From positions 124,097-188,096 of the forward strand of contig NZ_KB903261.1 in NCBI RefSeq assembly GCF_000379685.1: 64,000 bases of DNA, read 5' to 3'. The position numbers and the translations under genes were made by a program. Positions within the stretch are counted from its first letter, which is position 1. Each line of letters starts with the position of its first letter. The stretch is from Catelliglobosispora koreensis DSM 44566. GTDB lineage: Bacteria > Actinomycetota > Actinomycetes > Mycobacteriales > Micromonosporaceae. Below the pieces are notes generated by a model. It was not told the origin of the DNA. It made no database searches and saw nothing but the letters and a program-made list of their open reading frames with translations. This document shows, piece by piece, positions 23,595 through 31,828 of this stretch.

Positions 23595-23789
23595 CTACCG
23601 CGGCCTGTTGTTCCAGTTGAAGAACGTCGGGATGTTCTCGAAGTGATTCCAGGCGCAGACAGCGCTGCTGTTTGCGTCTGCCACTTCGGCTCGCTCAGTA
23701 CGCGCGGCGCTAGCCTCCTCAAGCAGAGGAGTTAGCTCCGCGCGTGCAAGGCGGATTCTCGCTGTGAGCAGGTCTTGATGTTGCGGCAT
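23595..23789 (-). CDS. RiPP precursor peptide with aromatic/Asn core
   Basis: A 64-residue peptide. Residues 1-40 look like a helical leader (LLTARIRLARAELTPLLEEA). The C-terminal core after residue 41 is CAWNHFENIPTFFNWNNRPR, which parses into three-residue units beginning with an aromatic: W47-N-H, F50-E-N, I-P-T, F56-F-N, W59-N-N. Aromatic-x-[Asn/polar] triplets are the substrates of cyclophane-forming (triceptide-type) radical SAM enzymes, and such an enzyme is encoded directly upstream with a 71-base overlap. GGAAGGAG precedes ATG 23789 by nine bases. It resembles what I recall of AmcA-type multiple-cyclophane precursors; the modification itself is inferred. Its stop sits in a 7-bp hairpin shared with the convergent DUF3073 stop (23581-23598). 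Confidence 0.85.
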   Translation of the reverse strand: MPQHQDLLTARIRLARAELTPLLEEASAARTERAEVADANSSAVCAWNHFENIPTFFNWNNRPR

Positions 23790-24840
23790 AACCGAGCACT
23801 CCTTCCAGTAGGTTGATCTTGCTGTTGCGGCAGTGCTCGGTTTCCGTTCCGTCGAATCTGCCGTGCTCGAAGTAGCGGTTAGCGGCATGCCCGCCACCGC
23901 AGAAACCGAAGTAGGGACACGATTCACGGCACGCCTCCACCCCTGTCACGAACTCGTCGACCCAGGGCGGATGGGTGCCCGTCAGCAACCGGGCTAGCGG
24001 TGTTGTCAGCACGTTGCCACTGCTGAAATCGCCGTAGCGCGGATCGTGAAACCCAGCCAGCTCAGGCGATAGCAGGACCACTGAGCCGTCAAATGCGATG
24101 GTGGGAATCGGGTCTAGCCGCCGGGGCAACAGGTCGTCATCGGTGCCGTCCAGCACGGCGGTTAGATAGCGCAACGACCACTCCACCTCGCGCAGATGAA
24201 CAGCCGGGGCGATCCGCCACGCGGCAAGCAACTCGGCCCAGAAGGCCCGCACACTCGCCGGGTCATGCCGAGTCTGTCTCGTGTTCACCCCTTCGTGCTC
24301 CTCGACATTGATGCCGAGGACGTCGCACCCAAGGTTCAGAAAGTATTCGTATAGCGGGGCAGCGATGCCCGGGCGCGGCTCACTGACCACGCAGAGCGCC
24401 GCGAACGGCAACCCGTGCTGACGTAACCGGGCGATGCCGTTGCTGATCTTGCGATAGCCGGGCTGCCCGCCGCGATCGATCCGCTCATGGTTGAACGATT
24501 CCGGACCATCCACGCTCACGCTGACGCGCATTTGGCGCTCCGTGAAGAAGTCGCACCATGCGTCGTCAATCAACGTGGCGTTGGTCTGCAGGTGATGCTC
24601 GACCTCGGGCGCGAACGGGGCCATGAGGGCGCTCAGATGGGCTATCCCGGCCGCCATCGGCTCACCCCCGTGCCACACCACGGAAAAGCGGCCTTCCTGT
24701 GCCCACACGTTCACGTCGGCAGCGACCGCTTTGGCGACCTCGACGCTCATCCGGTTGTCGGCCCGCCGCAGCGGCAGATAGCAATAGCGACAGTCCAGAT
24801 TGCACAGTGTGGTTGGTTGCATGACAACGTAAGAGGGCAT
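23719..24840 (-). CDS. Radical SAM/SPASM peptide maturase (cyclophane type)
   Basis: A 373-residue enzyme from ATG 24840. The 4Fe-4S/SAM motif CNLDCRYC supplies Cys13, Cys17 and Cys20, within VVMQPTTLCNLDCRYCYLP, typical of GrrM/AmcB-like maturases. VVWHGGEPMAAG and LQTNATLIDDAWCDFF are further radical SAM core blocks, and SVDGPESFNHERID is characteristic. The C-terminal SPASM region is CRESCPYFGFCGGGHAANRYFEHGRFDGTETEHC. It would crosslink aromatic residues in the adjacent precursor. ATG 24876 is an alternative start; 24840 is preferred because GGGGGAT lies eight bases upstream and relatives begin near MPSYVVMQ. A 34-base palindrome covers this start. The 3' end overlaps the precursor gene. 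Confidence 0.88.
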   Translation of the reverse strand: MPSYVVMQPTTLCNLDCRYCYLPLRRADNRMSVEVAKAVAADVNVWAQEGRFSVVWHGGEPMAAGIAHLSALMAPFAPEVEHHLQTNATLIDDAWCDFFTERQMRVSVSVDGPESFNHERIDRGGQPGYRKISNGIARLRQHGLPFAALCVVSEPRPGIAAPLYEYFLNLGCDVLGINVEEHEGVNTRQTRHDPASVRAFWAELLAAWRIAPAVHLREVEWSLRYLTAVLDGTDDDLLPRRLDPIPTIAFDGSVVLLSPELAGFHDPRYGDFSSGNVLTTPLARLLTGTHPPWVDEFVTGVEACRESCPYFGFCGGGHAANRYFEHGRFDGTETEHCRNSKINLLEGVLGYAATSRPAHSENPPCTRGANSSA

Positions 24841-24865
24841 GTGGGAGATCCCCCGCATGCCCTCT
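24832..24865. promoter_or_regulatory. 34-base near-perfect palindrome over the maturase start
   Basis: The two 17-base halves match at 15 positions, with 10 perfect outer pairs (AGAGGGCATG at 24832-24841 with CATGCCCTCT at 24856-24865) and mismatches only at 42/55 and 46/51. It includes the ATG at 24840, its presumed ribosome binding site and an internal ATG. It could be an operator or an mRNA hairpin that controls translation. Confidence 0.6.
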
Positions 24866-24891
24866 GCTTTGGCCATTATTTCATTGTCTGG

Positions 24892-26508
24892 TCAGTCGTC
24901 GAGCCAGTCCAGCCTTCGGTCGCCCCGATTGCGGCGGTCGTCATAGCCGCTTGGCTGACCGCCGTAGGGGTCTTGACCATAGGCGGGCGGCTGCTGACCG
25001 TAGCCTTCCTGGCCGTAGCCAGGTTCCTGGCCGTAACCAGGTTGCGGCTGCTGAGCGTAGCCACCTTGCTGGGCATAGCCACCGGCTTGCTGACCGTAGC
25101 CGCCGGCGCCTGAGGTGGGGCCGTAGCCGCCCTGCTGGCCGTAGCCACCCGAACCCGAGGTCGGGCCCGCGTAGTACGTCGGCTCCTCATACTGTCCGCC
25201 AGCGCCGCTGTAGCCGCCGCCCGGAGGCTGGCCATAGCCACCGCCCTGCTGACCGTAGCCACCGGCACCAGAGGTCGGGCCTGTGCCATAAGCACCGCCA
25301 CCGCTCGTCTGCTGGCCGTAACCGCCCTGCTGCGGGTTCCACTGCTGCGTTGGCGCGCCGTAGGTCTGCCCGCCCCGCTGCTGTGGCACACCGTATTCAC
25401 CGGGGCGCGCGATCTGCGTCGGGTCGGACGGACGGCCGTAGCCACCGCCCTGCGGCGGGCCATAGCCCTGCGGGCCGCCAGGACGGAACGGCGGAGCACC
25501 GGGACCACCCGGACGTGGGCCACCCTGACCCGGCTCGTCGTCATCGTCTTCATCATCGTCGTCATCGTTGTTGCGACGCACCAAAAGCAGCACGATCGCA
25601 CCGATGCCCAGGGCGACCAGAAGACCACCGACGATGATCATGACCCAGGTCATGCTGTCGAGACCGTCTTCATCGGAAGCGTTGTTGGTGTTCGGCGCGG
25701 TCGCCTCGCCGCTGGCCGTCGTGGACGGAGCCACGTCGGTTGGCGTCGCCATCGGTGTCGCGCTCGGCAGCGTGAGATCTTCCATCACGAGATCGAGATC
25801 GGCCCGATCCTGCCCGGCCGCGACGTTGGCGGTCTTCGCGACTCCACCGACCATCGAGAACGGGTTCTTCGTCGCCTGGATCGCGACCAGACCCGGAGCG
25901 ATCTTCTTGGCCGGGCCGTCGAAGCGGTAGATGCCGTTGCTGTCCGAGGTCGCCTGATGCGACTTGCTGGCACCATCGACGAGGGTCACCACCGCGCCCG
26001 CGATCGGCTTGAGGTCGGCACCATTACGCACCTGTCCGGAAAGGACACCCACGTATTGCGCCTGCTGCCCGCCAGTGATCGTCAACGGCGTCGCCGAGCC
26101 GATCCCCTCGGGCGGCGCTCCATTCGCTTTGACACGGATGCCCACTTGCCCCGGGGCGTTTGCCTTGATCTTGATCTGGATCTCGTCGCTTTCGGACACG
26201 TTCGGCCCGGTCGGGTTCAGCGCCACGGTGCCGGGGCTGCAGTTCTGAGTGCAACTCGCCGGGCTGTTCTGCACCGTCCAGTCGATGGTGACCCCGGAGA
26301 TGGAAGTTGGGGGCGGCGTCGCCTGCACTCGGATCTTGAACTTGAACGTCGTGGTCGTCCCGACCTCAATCGTGTTGTCGTCAAGGCGAGGGTTGACCAG
26401 TGACTCGCCTGCAGCGAACGCGTGTGTGGTGACACCGACCAGCACGCCAAGCGAAACCACTGCGACCACGCCGATGCGTGCTATCCAGGATCGCCGCTGG
26501 GTAGTCAC
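24892..26508 (-). CDS. Secreted/membrane protein with G/Y/Q-rich cytoplasmic tail
   Basis: A 538-residue protein. A signal peptide spans residues 1-33 (ending HAFAAGES). Residues about 35-150 look like an Ig-like beta domain with a CTQNC disulfide pair, and 165-240 resemble a carboxypeptidase-regulatory-like domain ([20 protein letters not shown]). A Thr/Pro/Ala spacer leads to one membrane helix (about 285-312), an Asp run ([12 protein letters not shown]), then about 210 residues of low-complexity Gly/Tyr/Gln/Pro repeats ([15 protein letters not shown]) ending [11 protein letters not shown] 26508 has GGAAGG upstream; in-frame extension to 26586 is unsupported. The tail is predicted to be disordered and inside the cell. 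No specific function known. Confidence 0.75.
   Translation of the reverse strand: MTTQRRSWIARIGVVAVVSLGVLVGVTTHAFAAGESLVNPRLDDNTIEVGTTTTFKFKIRVQATPPPTSISGVTIDWTVQNSPASCTQNCSPGTVALNPTGPNVSESDEIQIKIKANAPGQVGIRVKANGAPPEGIGSATPLTITGGQQAQYVGVLSGQVRNGADLKPIAGAVVTLVDGASKSHQATSDSNGIYRFDGPAKKIAPGLVAIQATKNPFSMVGGVAKTANVAAGQDRADLDLVMEDLTLPSATPMATPTDVAPSTTASGEATAPNTNNASDEDGLDSMTWVMIIVGGLLVALGIGAIVLLLVRRNNDDDDDEDDDDEPGQGGPRPGGPGAPPFRPGGPQGYGPPQGGGYGRPSDPTQIARPGEYGVPQQRGGQTYGAPTQQWNPQQGGYGQQTSGGGAYGTGPTSGAGGYGQQGGGYGQPPGGGYSGAGGQYEEPTYYAGPTSGSGGYGQQGGYGPTSGAGGYGQQAGGYAQQGGYAQQPQPGYGQEPGYGQEGYGQQPPAYGQDPYGGQPSGYDDRRNRGDRRLDWLDD
24930..25510. repeat. Low-complexity coding repeats (Gly-Tyr-Gln tail)
   Basis: DNA encoding the tail of the membrane protein at 24892-26508, made of imperfect repeats of units such as taGCCaccttGCTGaCCGTA and related forms, corresponding to [11 protein letters not shown] and [12 protein letters not shown]. 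Such regions vary in repeat number between strains. Confidence 0.7.
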
Positions 26509-26663
26509 GTCCACCACCTTCCAAAAACGTTGGTCCCGCGACAGGATGGGGGGCATAGGGGAGCCGCGGGAAATACGCCCACGCAACTATGCCTTGCGAT
26601 ACCGCGCTGACGCGACCCAGGGCCCAACAAAGGCGAAGAACTGTCGCGTCGTATCGTCCCTGT

Positions 26664-27026
26664 GTGTCCTCTACGCCAGAAAAGTCCCCAGCGGTGGATG
26701 AAGTGCTTTCGTCCCTGGCAGCAGGCACCGAGCCAGACAAAGCAGCCTTGCGTGAAGCGGTGCGTGCCCTTCTGAAGGACCTCGGGACCTTGGCTCCTGG
26801 CCGTTCGGTGGAGGTGCGGGTTCCGCCATACGGTGCGATTCAGTGCGTGGAAGGCCCCAGGCACACCAGAGGCACTCCGGCAAACGTTGTGGAAATGAGC
26901 CCTGTGACTTTTGTCGAGATTGCCACCGGGCGTACGACTTGGGCAGACGCCGTCCGGGATGGCAGAATCTCAGCTAGCGGCATCAGGGCCGATATATCCC
27001 ATCTATTTCCTTTCTGCCTCCGCTGA
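26664..27026 (+). CDS. Sterol-carrier-family small protein
   Basis: A 120-residue protein from GTG 26664. The C-terminal half, RSVEVRVPPYGAIQCVEGPRHTRGTPANVVEMSPVTFVEIATGRTTWADAVRDGRISASGIRADIS, has the pattern of bacterial sterol carrier-like domains fused in the maleylpyruvate isomerase group: P-P-[YF]-[GA]-A-[IV]-Q and the final W-x-x-A-x-x-x-G-x-[IV]-x-A-S-G-x-R-[AS]-D-[IL]. Actinobacteria commonly keep this gene immediately upstream of purF, as here. Ligand and role are unknown. 107 bases separate it from purF. Confidence 0.8.
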   Translation: MSSTPEKSPAVDEVLSSLAAGTEPDKAALREAVRALLKDLGTLAPGRSVEVRVPPYGAIQCVEGPRHTRGTPANVVEMSPVTFVEIATGRTTWADAVRDGRISASGIRADISHLFPFCLR

Positions 27027-27133
27027 ACAATGTGCATCTACAAGGTGGCTCTCAGTTAACGCGCCACCTCACGTAGACTGTCGTTCTGCGGCAATGACCA
27101 GTGCTAGTGACAGCTACACCTAGGAGCAGCAGG

Positions 27134-28633
27134 GTGCCCAGAGGCGACGGCCGGTTGAGTCATGAGCTCGACCCCTACCGGCCAGGCCCGCAAGACGCAT
27201 GTGGCGTCTTCGGTGTCTGGTCGCCTGGCGAAGATGTAGCCAAACTCACCTATTTCGGCCTCTACGCGTTGCAGCATCGCGGGCAGGAAGCGGCGGGCAT
27301 CGCGGTCAGCGATGGCTCCGGTGTGGTGGTTTACAAGGATCTCGGCCTCGTGGCCCAGGTCTTTGATGAGCCCACCCTGGCCAGCCTGCGTGGCTATCTC
27401 GCCATCGGGCACACGCGCTACTCGACCACCGGTGGCTCGACGTGGGAAAACTCTCAGCCCACGATCCAGGCGACGACAGCTGGCACCACGATCGCCCTGG
27501 CGCACAACGGCAACCTGGTGAACACGGCCGATATGGCCCGCAAGGTGACGGACCTGGGTCTGGACACGCGCGGCGCCAGCAGTGACACCGCTCTCGTGAC
27601 CATGTTGCTAGCAGCCCGGCCGGACATGTCCGTCGAAGCCGCCGCACTCGAAGTGCTGCCGACGATTCAGGGCGCCTTCAGCTTCGTCTTCATGGACGAG
27701 ACAACGCTTTACGCCGCCCGCGACGCACACGGCGTGCGGCCGTTGGTGCTCGGCCGTCTGGAGCGCGGGTGGGTCGTCGCCAGTGAAACGGCCGCCCTCG
27801 ACATCGTTGGTGCCACGGTCGTCCGTGAGGTCGAGCCGGGCGAGCTGCTCGCCATCGACGAGCACGGCCTCCGGAGTTCCCGCTTCGCGACGCCCGAGCC
27901 CAAGGGCTGCCTGTTTGAATACGTCTACCTGGCGCGCCCCGACTCGACGATCAGTGGCCGCAACATTTACGCGGCCCGGGTAGAGGTGGGCCGCCGGCTC
28001 GCCAAGGAGCACCCGGTCGAAGCCGACCTCGTCATTCCTGTGCCCGAGTCCGGGACACCGGCCGCCATCGGTTACGCCGAAGCCTCCGGGATCCCTTACG
28101 GACAAGGGCTCACCAAGAACGCTTACGTGGGCCGGACTTTCATCCAGCCTTCGCAGACCATCCGCCAGCTAGGCATCCGCCTGAAGCTGAACCCACTGCG
28201 CGAGAACGTGCGCGGCAAGCGCCTCGTCGTGGTGGACGACACGATCGTCCGGGGCAACACGCAGCGGGCCATCGTCCGCATGTTGCGTGAAGCTGGGGCA
28301 CTCGAAGTTCACGTGCGCATTTCGGCACCGCCGGTCCTCTGGCCGTGTTTCTACGGCATCGATTTCGCCACCCGGGCCGAGCTGATCGCCACCGGGCTGG
28401 ACAACGACGGCATCCGCAAATCCATTGGAGCCGACTCACTCGGCTTTGTATCGCTGGCCGAATTGACTGCCGCCACTGAGCAGCCAGCTTCGCGCCTGTG
28501 CCGGGCCTGTTTTGACGGCACGTACCCGATTGAGCTGCCCGCCGGCAACCTGATCGGCAAGCACGTTCTGGAGGGAACGGCCAAGCGTGCCGCGACCGAG
28601 CAGGGCGAAATGGTGGGAAGCAAGTCGACATGA
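27134..28633 (+). CDS. purF: Amidophosphoribosyltransferase
   Basis: A 499-residue enzyme for the first committed step of purine synthesis, PRPP plus glutamine to phosphoribosylamine. The N-terminal nucleophile Cys23 (PQDACGVFGVW) is exposed after removal of a 22-residue propeptide. YFGLYALQHRGQEAAGIAVS is the class II glutamine amidotransferase domain, LVVVDDTIVRGNTQRAIV is the PRPP-binding loop, and C-terminal Cys residues (SRLCRACFDGTYP) match the iron-sulfur type of PurF. GTG 27134 follows AGGAG by seven bases. It is followed 28 bases later by purM on the same strand. Confidence 0.97.
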   Translation: MPRGDGRLSHELDPYRPGPQDACGVFGVWSPGEDVAKLTYFGLYALQHRGQEAAGIAVSDGSGVVVYKDLGLVAQVFDEPTLASLRGYLAIGHTRYSTTGGSTWENSQPTIQATTAGTTIALAHNGNLVNTADMARKVTDLGLDTRGASSDTALVTMLLAARPDMSVEAAALEVLPTIQGAFSFVFMDETTLYAARDAHGVRPLVLGRLERGWVVASETAALDIVGATVVREVEPGELLAIDEHGLRSSRFATPEPKGCLFEYVYLARPDSTISGRNIYAARVEVGRRLAKEHPVEADLVIPVPESGTPAAIGYAEASGIPYGQGLTKNAYVGRTFIQPSQTIRQLGIRLKLNPLRENVRGKRLVVVDDTIVRGNTQRAIVRMLREAGALEVHVRISAPPVLWPCFYGIDFATRAELIATGLDNDGIRKSIGADSLGFVSLAELTAATEQPASRLCRACFDGTYPIELPAGNLIGKHVLEGTAKRAATEQGEMVGSKST

Positions 28634-28661
28634 GTTCCTTTAGCTCCAAAGGGGAGAGGCC

Positions 28662-29768
28662 GTGACCCACGTGACCGAGCGCAGTGTTCCCTGGTCCGCT
28701 GAGAACGGGCGTCGCAAGACGGTGACCTATGCCGACGCTGGCGTGTCCATCCACGCCGGCGACAAGGCCGTTGAGCTCCTCAAGAGCAAAGTGCAGCGGG
28801 CCCACCGGCCCGAGGTGCTGGGCGGGCTCGGTGGCTTTTCCGGACTGTTCCGTTTGGACACCCAGAAATACAAGAAGCCCGTTCTGGCCTCGTCGACCGA
28901 CGGTGTGGGAACCAAGCTCGTCATCGCCCAGCAGATGAACATCCACGATACGGTCGGCATCGACCTTGTCGCGATGGTTGTCGACGACCTGGTGGCGTGT
29001 GGCGCGGAGCCGTTGTTCCTCTTGGACTACATCGCTTGTGGTGAGGTCGTTCCCGACCGCGTGGCCGAGATCGGCGCGGGTATCGCCGATGGCTGCCGCT
29101 ACGCCGGCTGCGCCTTGCTAGGCGGCGAGACCGCTGAGCACCCGGGCGTGATGCGTCCCGACGAATACGACCTGTCGGCTAACGGTGTTGGTGTCGTTGA
29201 AGAAGACGACATCCTCAGCCACGAGCGCGTGCAGCTCGGCGACGTCGTGATCGCGATGGCCTCGAGTGGCTTGCACTCCAACGGTTACAGCCTGGTGCGC
29301 CACGTGCTGCTGGGTCAGGCCCGGATGAAGCTCGACAGCGTGATCGATGAGCTGAGCAATCAGCGCACACTCGGCGAGGAATTGCTGACGCCGACCAAGA
29401 TTTACGCCAAGGACTGCCTCTCCCTGATTCAGGAGTGTGAGGTGCACGCCCTCGCGCACGTTACCGGTGGCGGCATTCCCGGCAACTTGGTTCGCGTGCT
29501 GCCTAAGCACCTTGACGCGATCGTCAACCGCACGACGTGGCACCCCGCGCCGATCTTCGACTTGATTCAGCGCAAGGGACGCATCGACTCCAATGACATG
29601 GAGTCGACGTTCAACATGGGCGTGGGCATGTTCGCGGTCGTGAGCGCGGCAGACGCCGACCGGGCGCTGGCGTTGCTGACGGGCCGGGGCGTTGAGGCGT
29701 GGCCAGTGGGCGAGATCGTCGCCGGTTCGGGTCAGGTCCACATGCTCGGCTCCTACACCCGCGGCTAG
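28662..29768 (+). CDS. purM: Phosphoribosylformylglycinamidine cyclo-ligase
   Basis: A 368-residue AIR synthetase that closes the imidazole ring (FGAM to AIR with ATP). Signature regions are VTYADAGVSIHAGDKAVELL, VLASSTDGVGTKLVIAQQ (ATP/metal), VAMVVDDLVACGAEPLF, GCALLGGETAEHPGVM, and VTGGGIPGNLVRVLP. Start GTG 28662 has AAGGGGAG upstream. Probably co-transcribed with purF. It converges on soxR with 12 bases between stop codons. Full length. Confidence 0.97.
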   Translation: MTHVTERSVPWSAENGRRKTVTYADAGVSIHAGDKAVELLKSKVQRAHRPEVLGGLGGFSGLFRLDTQKYKKPVLASSTDGVGTKLVIAQQMNIHDTVGIDLVAMVVDDLVACGAEPLFLLDYIACGEVVPDRVAEIGAGIADGCRYAGCALLGGETAEHPGVMRPDEYDLSANGVGVVEEDDILSHERVQLGDVVIAMASSGLHSNGYSLVRHVLLGQARMKLDSVIDELSNQRTLGEELLTPTKIYAKDCLSLIQECEVHALAHVTGGGIPGNLVRVLPKHLDAIVNRTTWHPAPIFDLIQRKGRIDSNDMESTFNMGVGMFAVVSAADADRALALLTGRGVEAWPVGEIVAGSGQVHMLGSYTRG

Positions 29769-29780
29769 AAACGCCTGCGG

Positions 29781-30203
29781 CTAAAGCAGTTTGCGAGGGC
29801 CAGGACCTTCGGCGGATAGTTCGTCGCCTGGGTTGTAGATCCTGCACGCGGTCAGCGACAGGCATCCGCAACCGATGCAGCCGTCCAGGTTGTCGCGCAG
29901 CTTTCGCAGCATGGTGATGCGTTCGTCCAATTCGGACCGCCACACGCGGGAAAGGTGTGCCCAGTCGGCTTTCGTCGGGGTGCGTTCTTCCGGCAGGTCT
30001 GACAGGGCCTGGGCGATCCGTTCCAGGGAGATGCCGACCTGCTGGGCGATCCGGATGAACGAGACGCGGCGCAGTTCTGAGCGTTCGTAACGGCGCTGGT
30101 TTCCGCCCGTACGCGTGGAGCGGATCAGCCCCTGTTGTTCGTAGAAACGCAGGGCTGACGCCGCGACACCGCTGCGGGCGGACAGTTCGCCAATGGTGAG
30201 CAT
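29781..30203 (-). CDS. soxR: SoxR redox-sensing MerR-family regulator
   Basis: A 140-residue regulator. The MerR helix-turn-helix (TIGELSARSGVAASALRFYEQQGLI) is followed by a coiled-coil helix and the [2Fe-2S] cysteines C-x2-C-x-C-x5-C in CIGCGCLSLTAC (Cys109, 112, 114, 120). In actinobacteria SoxR senses redox-cycling compounds rather than superoxide. ATG 30203 with AAGAGG six bases upstream is preferred to the adjacent GTG. It is divergent from a split transketolase, with one operator-like palindrome between the genes, so it may control both. Confidence 0.95.
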   Translation of the reverse strand: MLTIGELSARSGVAASALRFYEQQGLIRSTRTGGNQRRYERSELRRVSFIRIAQQVGISLERIAQALSDLPEERTPTKADWAHLSRVWRSELDERITMLRKLRDNLDGCIGCGCLSLTACRIYNPGDELSAEGPGPRKLL

Positions 30204-30216
30204 CACAAGCCTCTTG

Positions 30217-30236
30217 AGTTAAAGGGCACTTTAACT
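30217..30236. promoter_or_regulatory. Probable SoxR operator
   Basis: AGTTAAAG (30217-30224) and CTTTAACT (30229-30236) are perfect inverted arms with a 4-base spacer, in the 47-base gap between soxR and the transketolase gene. MerR-family proteins bind such dyads between -35 and -10. It differs from the enterobacterial soxbox but lies in the expected place. Confidence 0.6.
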
Positions 30237-30250
30237 TGCAGGCTACCTTC

Positions 30251-30916
30251 ATGACGTTAGCGACGCTTCTCACGAGGCTGACGGGCGACGAGAAACACGC
30301 TCCCAGCGCTCATTCCACGCTTGATGTGCTGTGGGTGCTCTACGACCGGGTACTAAACGTGCGTCCCGGCCACGAGGACGACCCCGAGCGGGACCGTTTC
30401 TTCCTGTCCAAGGGACACGGTGTCGCCGGTTATTACGCCGTGCTGGCCGCTAAGGGTTTCGTGCCGCACGACTGGCTAGATGAGTTTGGCGGCCCGTCCA
30501 GTCCGCTCGGCCATCACCCGGACAGGCTGCGTGTGCCCGGTATCGAGATCAGCAGCGGCTCACTGGGGCACGGCCTAGGTCTCGCCGTCGGAACGGCGTT
30601 AGGGCTTAAGGCGCAAGGTTTCGCCAAGCCCCGGGTCTTCGTGCTGCTTGGCGATGCCGAGCTCGACGAAGGTTCCAACCATGAAGCCATCGCGTTCGCC
30701 GGAGCGGCCAATGTGGACAGTGTGACCGCGATCGTCATCGACAACCGGTCGGCCTCATATTCCCCGCCGGGTGGGCTGGGTTCGCTGTTCACGGTGCACG
30801 GCTGGATAGCCTCCGAAGTGGACGGACGCGATCACGAAGCCATCTATGCCGCTTTGACGGAGCAACACCCAGGACCCCACGTGGTCGTCGCCCGGACGGA
30901 GACTAAAAATGCGTGA
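30251..30916 (+). CDS. Transketolase, N-terminal (TPP-binding) subunit
   Basis: A 221-residue protein matching the thiamine-diphosphate N-terminal domain of a split transketolase: HSTLDVLWVLYDRVLNVRP, FFLSKGHGVAGYYAVLAAKG, GSLGHGLGLAVGTALGLKAQG, and LLGDAELDEGSNHEA (Mg/TPP motif GDAExxEG...N). The partner subunit follows with an 8-base overlap. Together they would transfer two-carbon units in the non-oxidative pentose phosphate pathway or act on a related ketose substrate. ATG 30251 is preferred over TTG 30236, which sits inside the operator. Control by SoxR is suggested by the shared intergenic region. A full-length housekeeping transketolase is expected elsewhere. Confidence 0.88.
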   Translation: MTLATLLTRLTGDEKHAPSAHSTLDVLWVLYDRVLNVRPGHEDDPERDRFFLSKGHGVAGYYAVLAAKGFVPHDWLDEFGGPSSPLGHHPDRLRVPGIEISSGSLGHGLGLAVGTALGLKAQGFAKPRVFVLLGDAELDEGSNHEAIAFAGAANVDSVTAIVIDNRSASYSPPGGLGSLFTVHGWIASEVDGRDHEAIYAALTEQHPGPHVVVARTETKNA

Positions 30917-31781
30917 CGCCTTTATCAAGGAAACGCTGGCCATCCTCGACGATGACCCGCGTACCGCACTCGTGCTGGCGGAGATCTCGGCCGACCCGTT
31001 CGGCAAAGCCCTCGCCAACTACCCGGACCGGGCGATCAACGTGGGCATCAGGGAGCAGCTGATGCTCGGGGTCGCGGGTGGCCTCGCCCTCACCGGTTTG
31101 CGGCCAATCGCGCACAGCTACGCCACTTTCCTGGTCGACCGGGCTTATGAGCAGATCAAACTGGACCTGCGGCACCAAGGCGTCGGCGCGATTCTTGTGA
31201 GCGTGGGCGCTTCGTATGACGGTGCGCAGGCTGGGTACACCCATATGTCACCCATGGACGTGGCACTCATCGACACGCTGCCCGAATGGATCGTCCATGT
31301 GCCGGGTCACGCCGACGAGGTCGGGCCGATGTTGCGAGCCGCCGTTGGCCACGACGAGCCGGTCTACGTACGCCTTTCGACGCAGCACAATCCGGAGGCT
31401 CACGCAGACGCGTTGCGGCTCAAGGTAATCAAGCCGGGCGGCAAACGCACCGTGGTCGCCGTCGGGGCGATGCTCGGTGCCACGCTGGAAGCCACGAAAG
31501 ACCTCGACGTCACGGTCGCCTACACGCACACTCCCCGTCCGTTTGACCACAGTGGACTCGGGGAGATCGCGGGTGCCGAGCCGGACATCGTCATGGTCGA
31601 GCCCTACCTTGAGGGCACCTCAGCGCATCTCGTGGCGGAAACCTTCGCGGACAAGGCTTTCCGCTTACGCAACATCGGCGTGCAGCGGGCCGATCTGCAC
31701 CGCTTCGGCACACCGAAGGATCACGCCCGATGGCACGGCCTCGACGCGGAATCGTTGCGGCAGCGCATTTCCGCGCCGTGA
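30909..31781 (+). CDS. Transketolase, C-terminal subunit
   Basis: A 290-residue protein comprising the pyrimidine-binding and C-terminal domains of transketolase. Catalytic Glu lies in VLAEISADPF, followed by YPDRAINVGIREQLMLGVAGGLALTG (the IxEQ element) and THMSPMDVALIDTLPEW. VVAVGAMLGATLEAT starts the regulatory C-domain. It overlaps the N-subunit gene by eight bases, and the two must assemble to make the active site. A strong hairpin terminator follows. Confidence 0.88.
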   Translation: MRDAFIKETLAILDDDPRTALVLAEISADPFGKALANYPDRAINVGIREQLMLGVAGGLALTGLRPIAHSYATFLVDRAYEQIKLDLRHQGVGAILVSVGASYDGAQAGYTHMSPMDVALIDTLPEWIVHVPGHADEVGPMLRAAVGHDEPVYVRLSTQHNPEAHADALRLKVIKPGGKRTVVAVGAMLGATLEATKDLDVTVAYTHTPRPFDHSGLGEIAGAEPDIVMVEPYLEGTSAHLVAETFADKAFRLRNIGVQRADLHRFGTPKDHARWHGLDAESLRQRISAP

Positions 31782-31784
31782 CCT

Positions 31785-31820
31785 AACGCCGGCATCCACA
31801 TAACGGGGGATGCCGGCGTT
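31785..31820. terminator. Hairpin terminator between convergent genes
   Basis: AACGCCGGCATCC (31785-31797) pairs perfectly with GGATGCCGGCGTT (31808-31820), ten-base loop, followed by GCTTTG. Serves the transketolase operon and probably the convergent gene ending at 31829. Confidence 0.85.
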
Positions 31821-31828
31821 GCTTTGAG

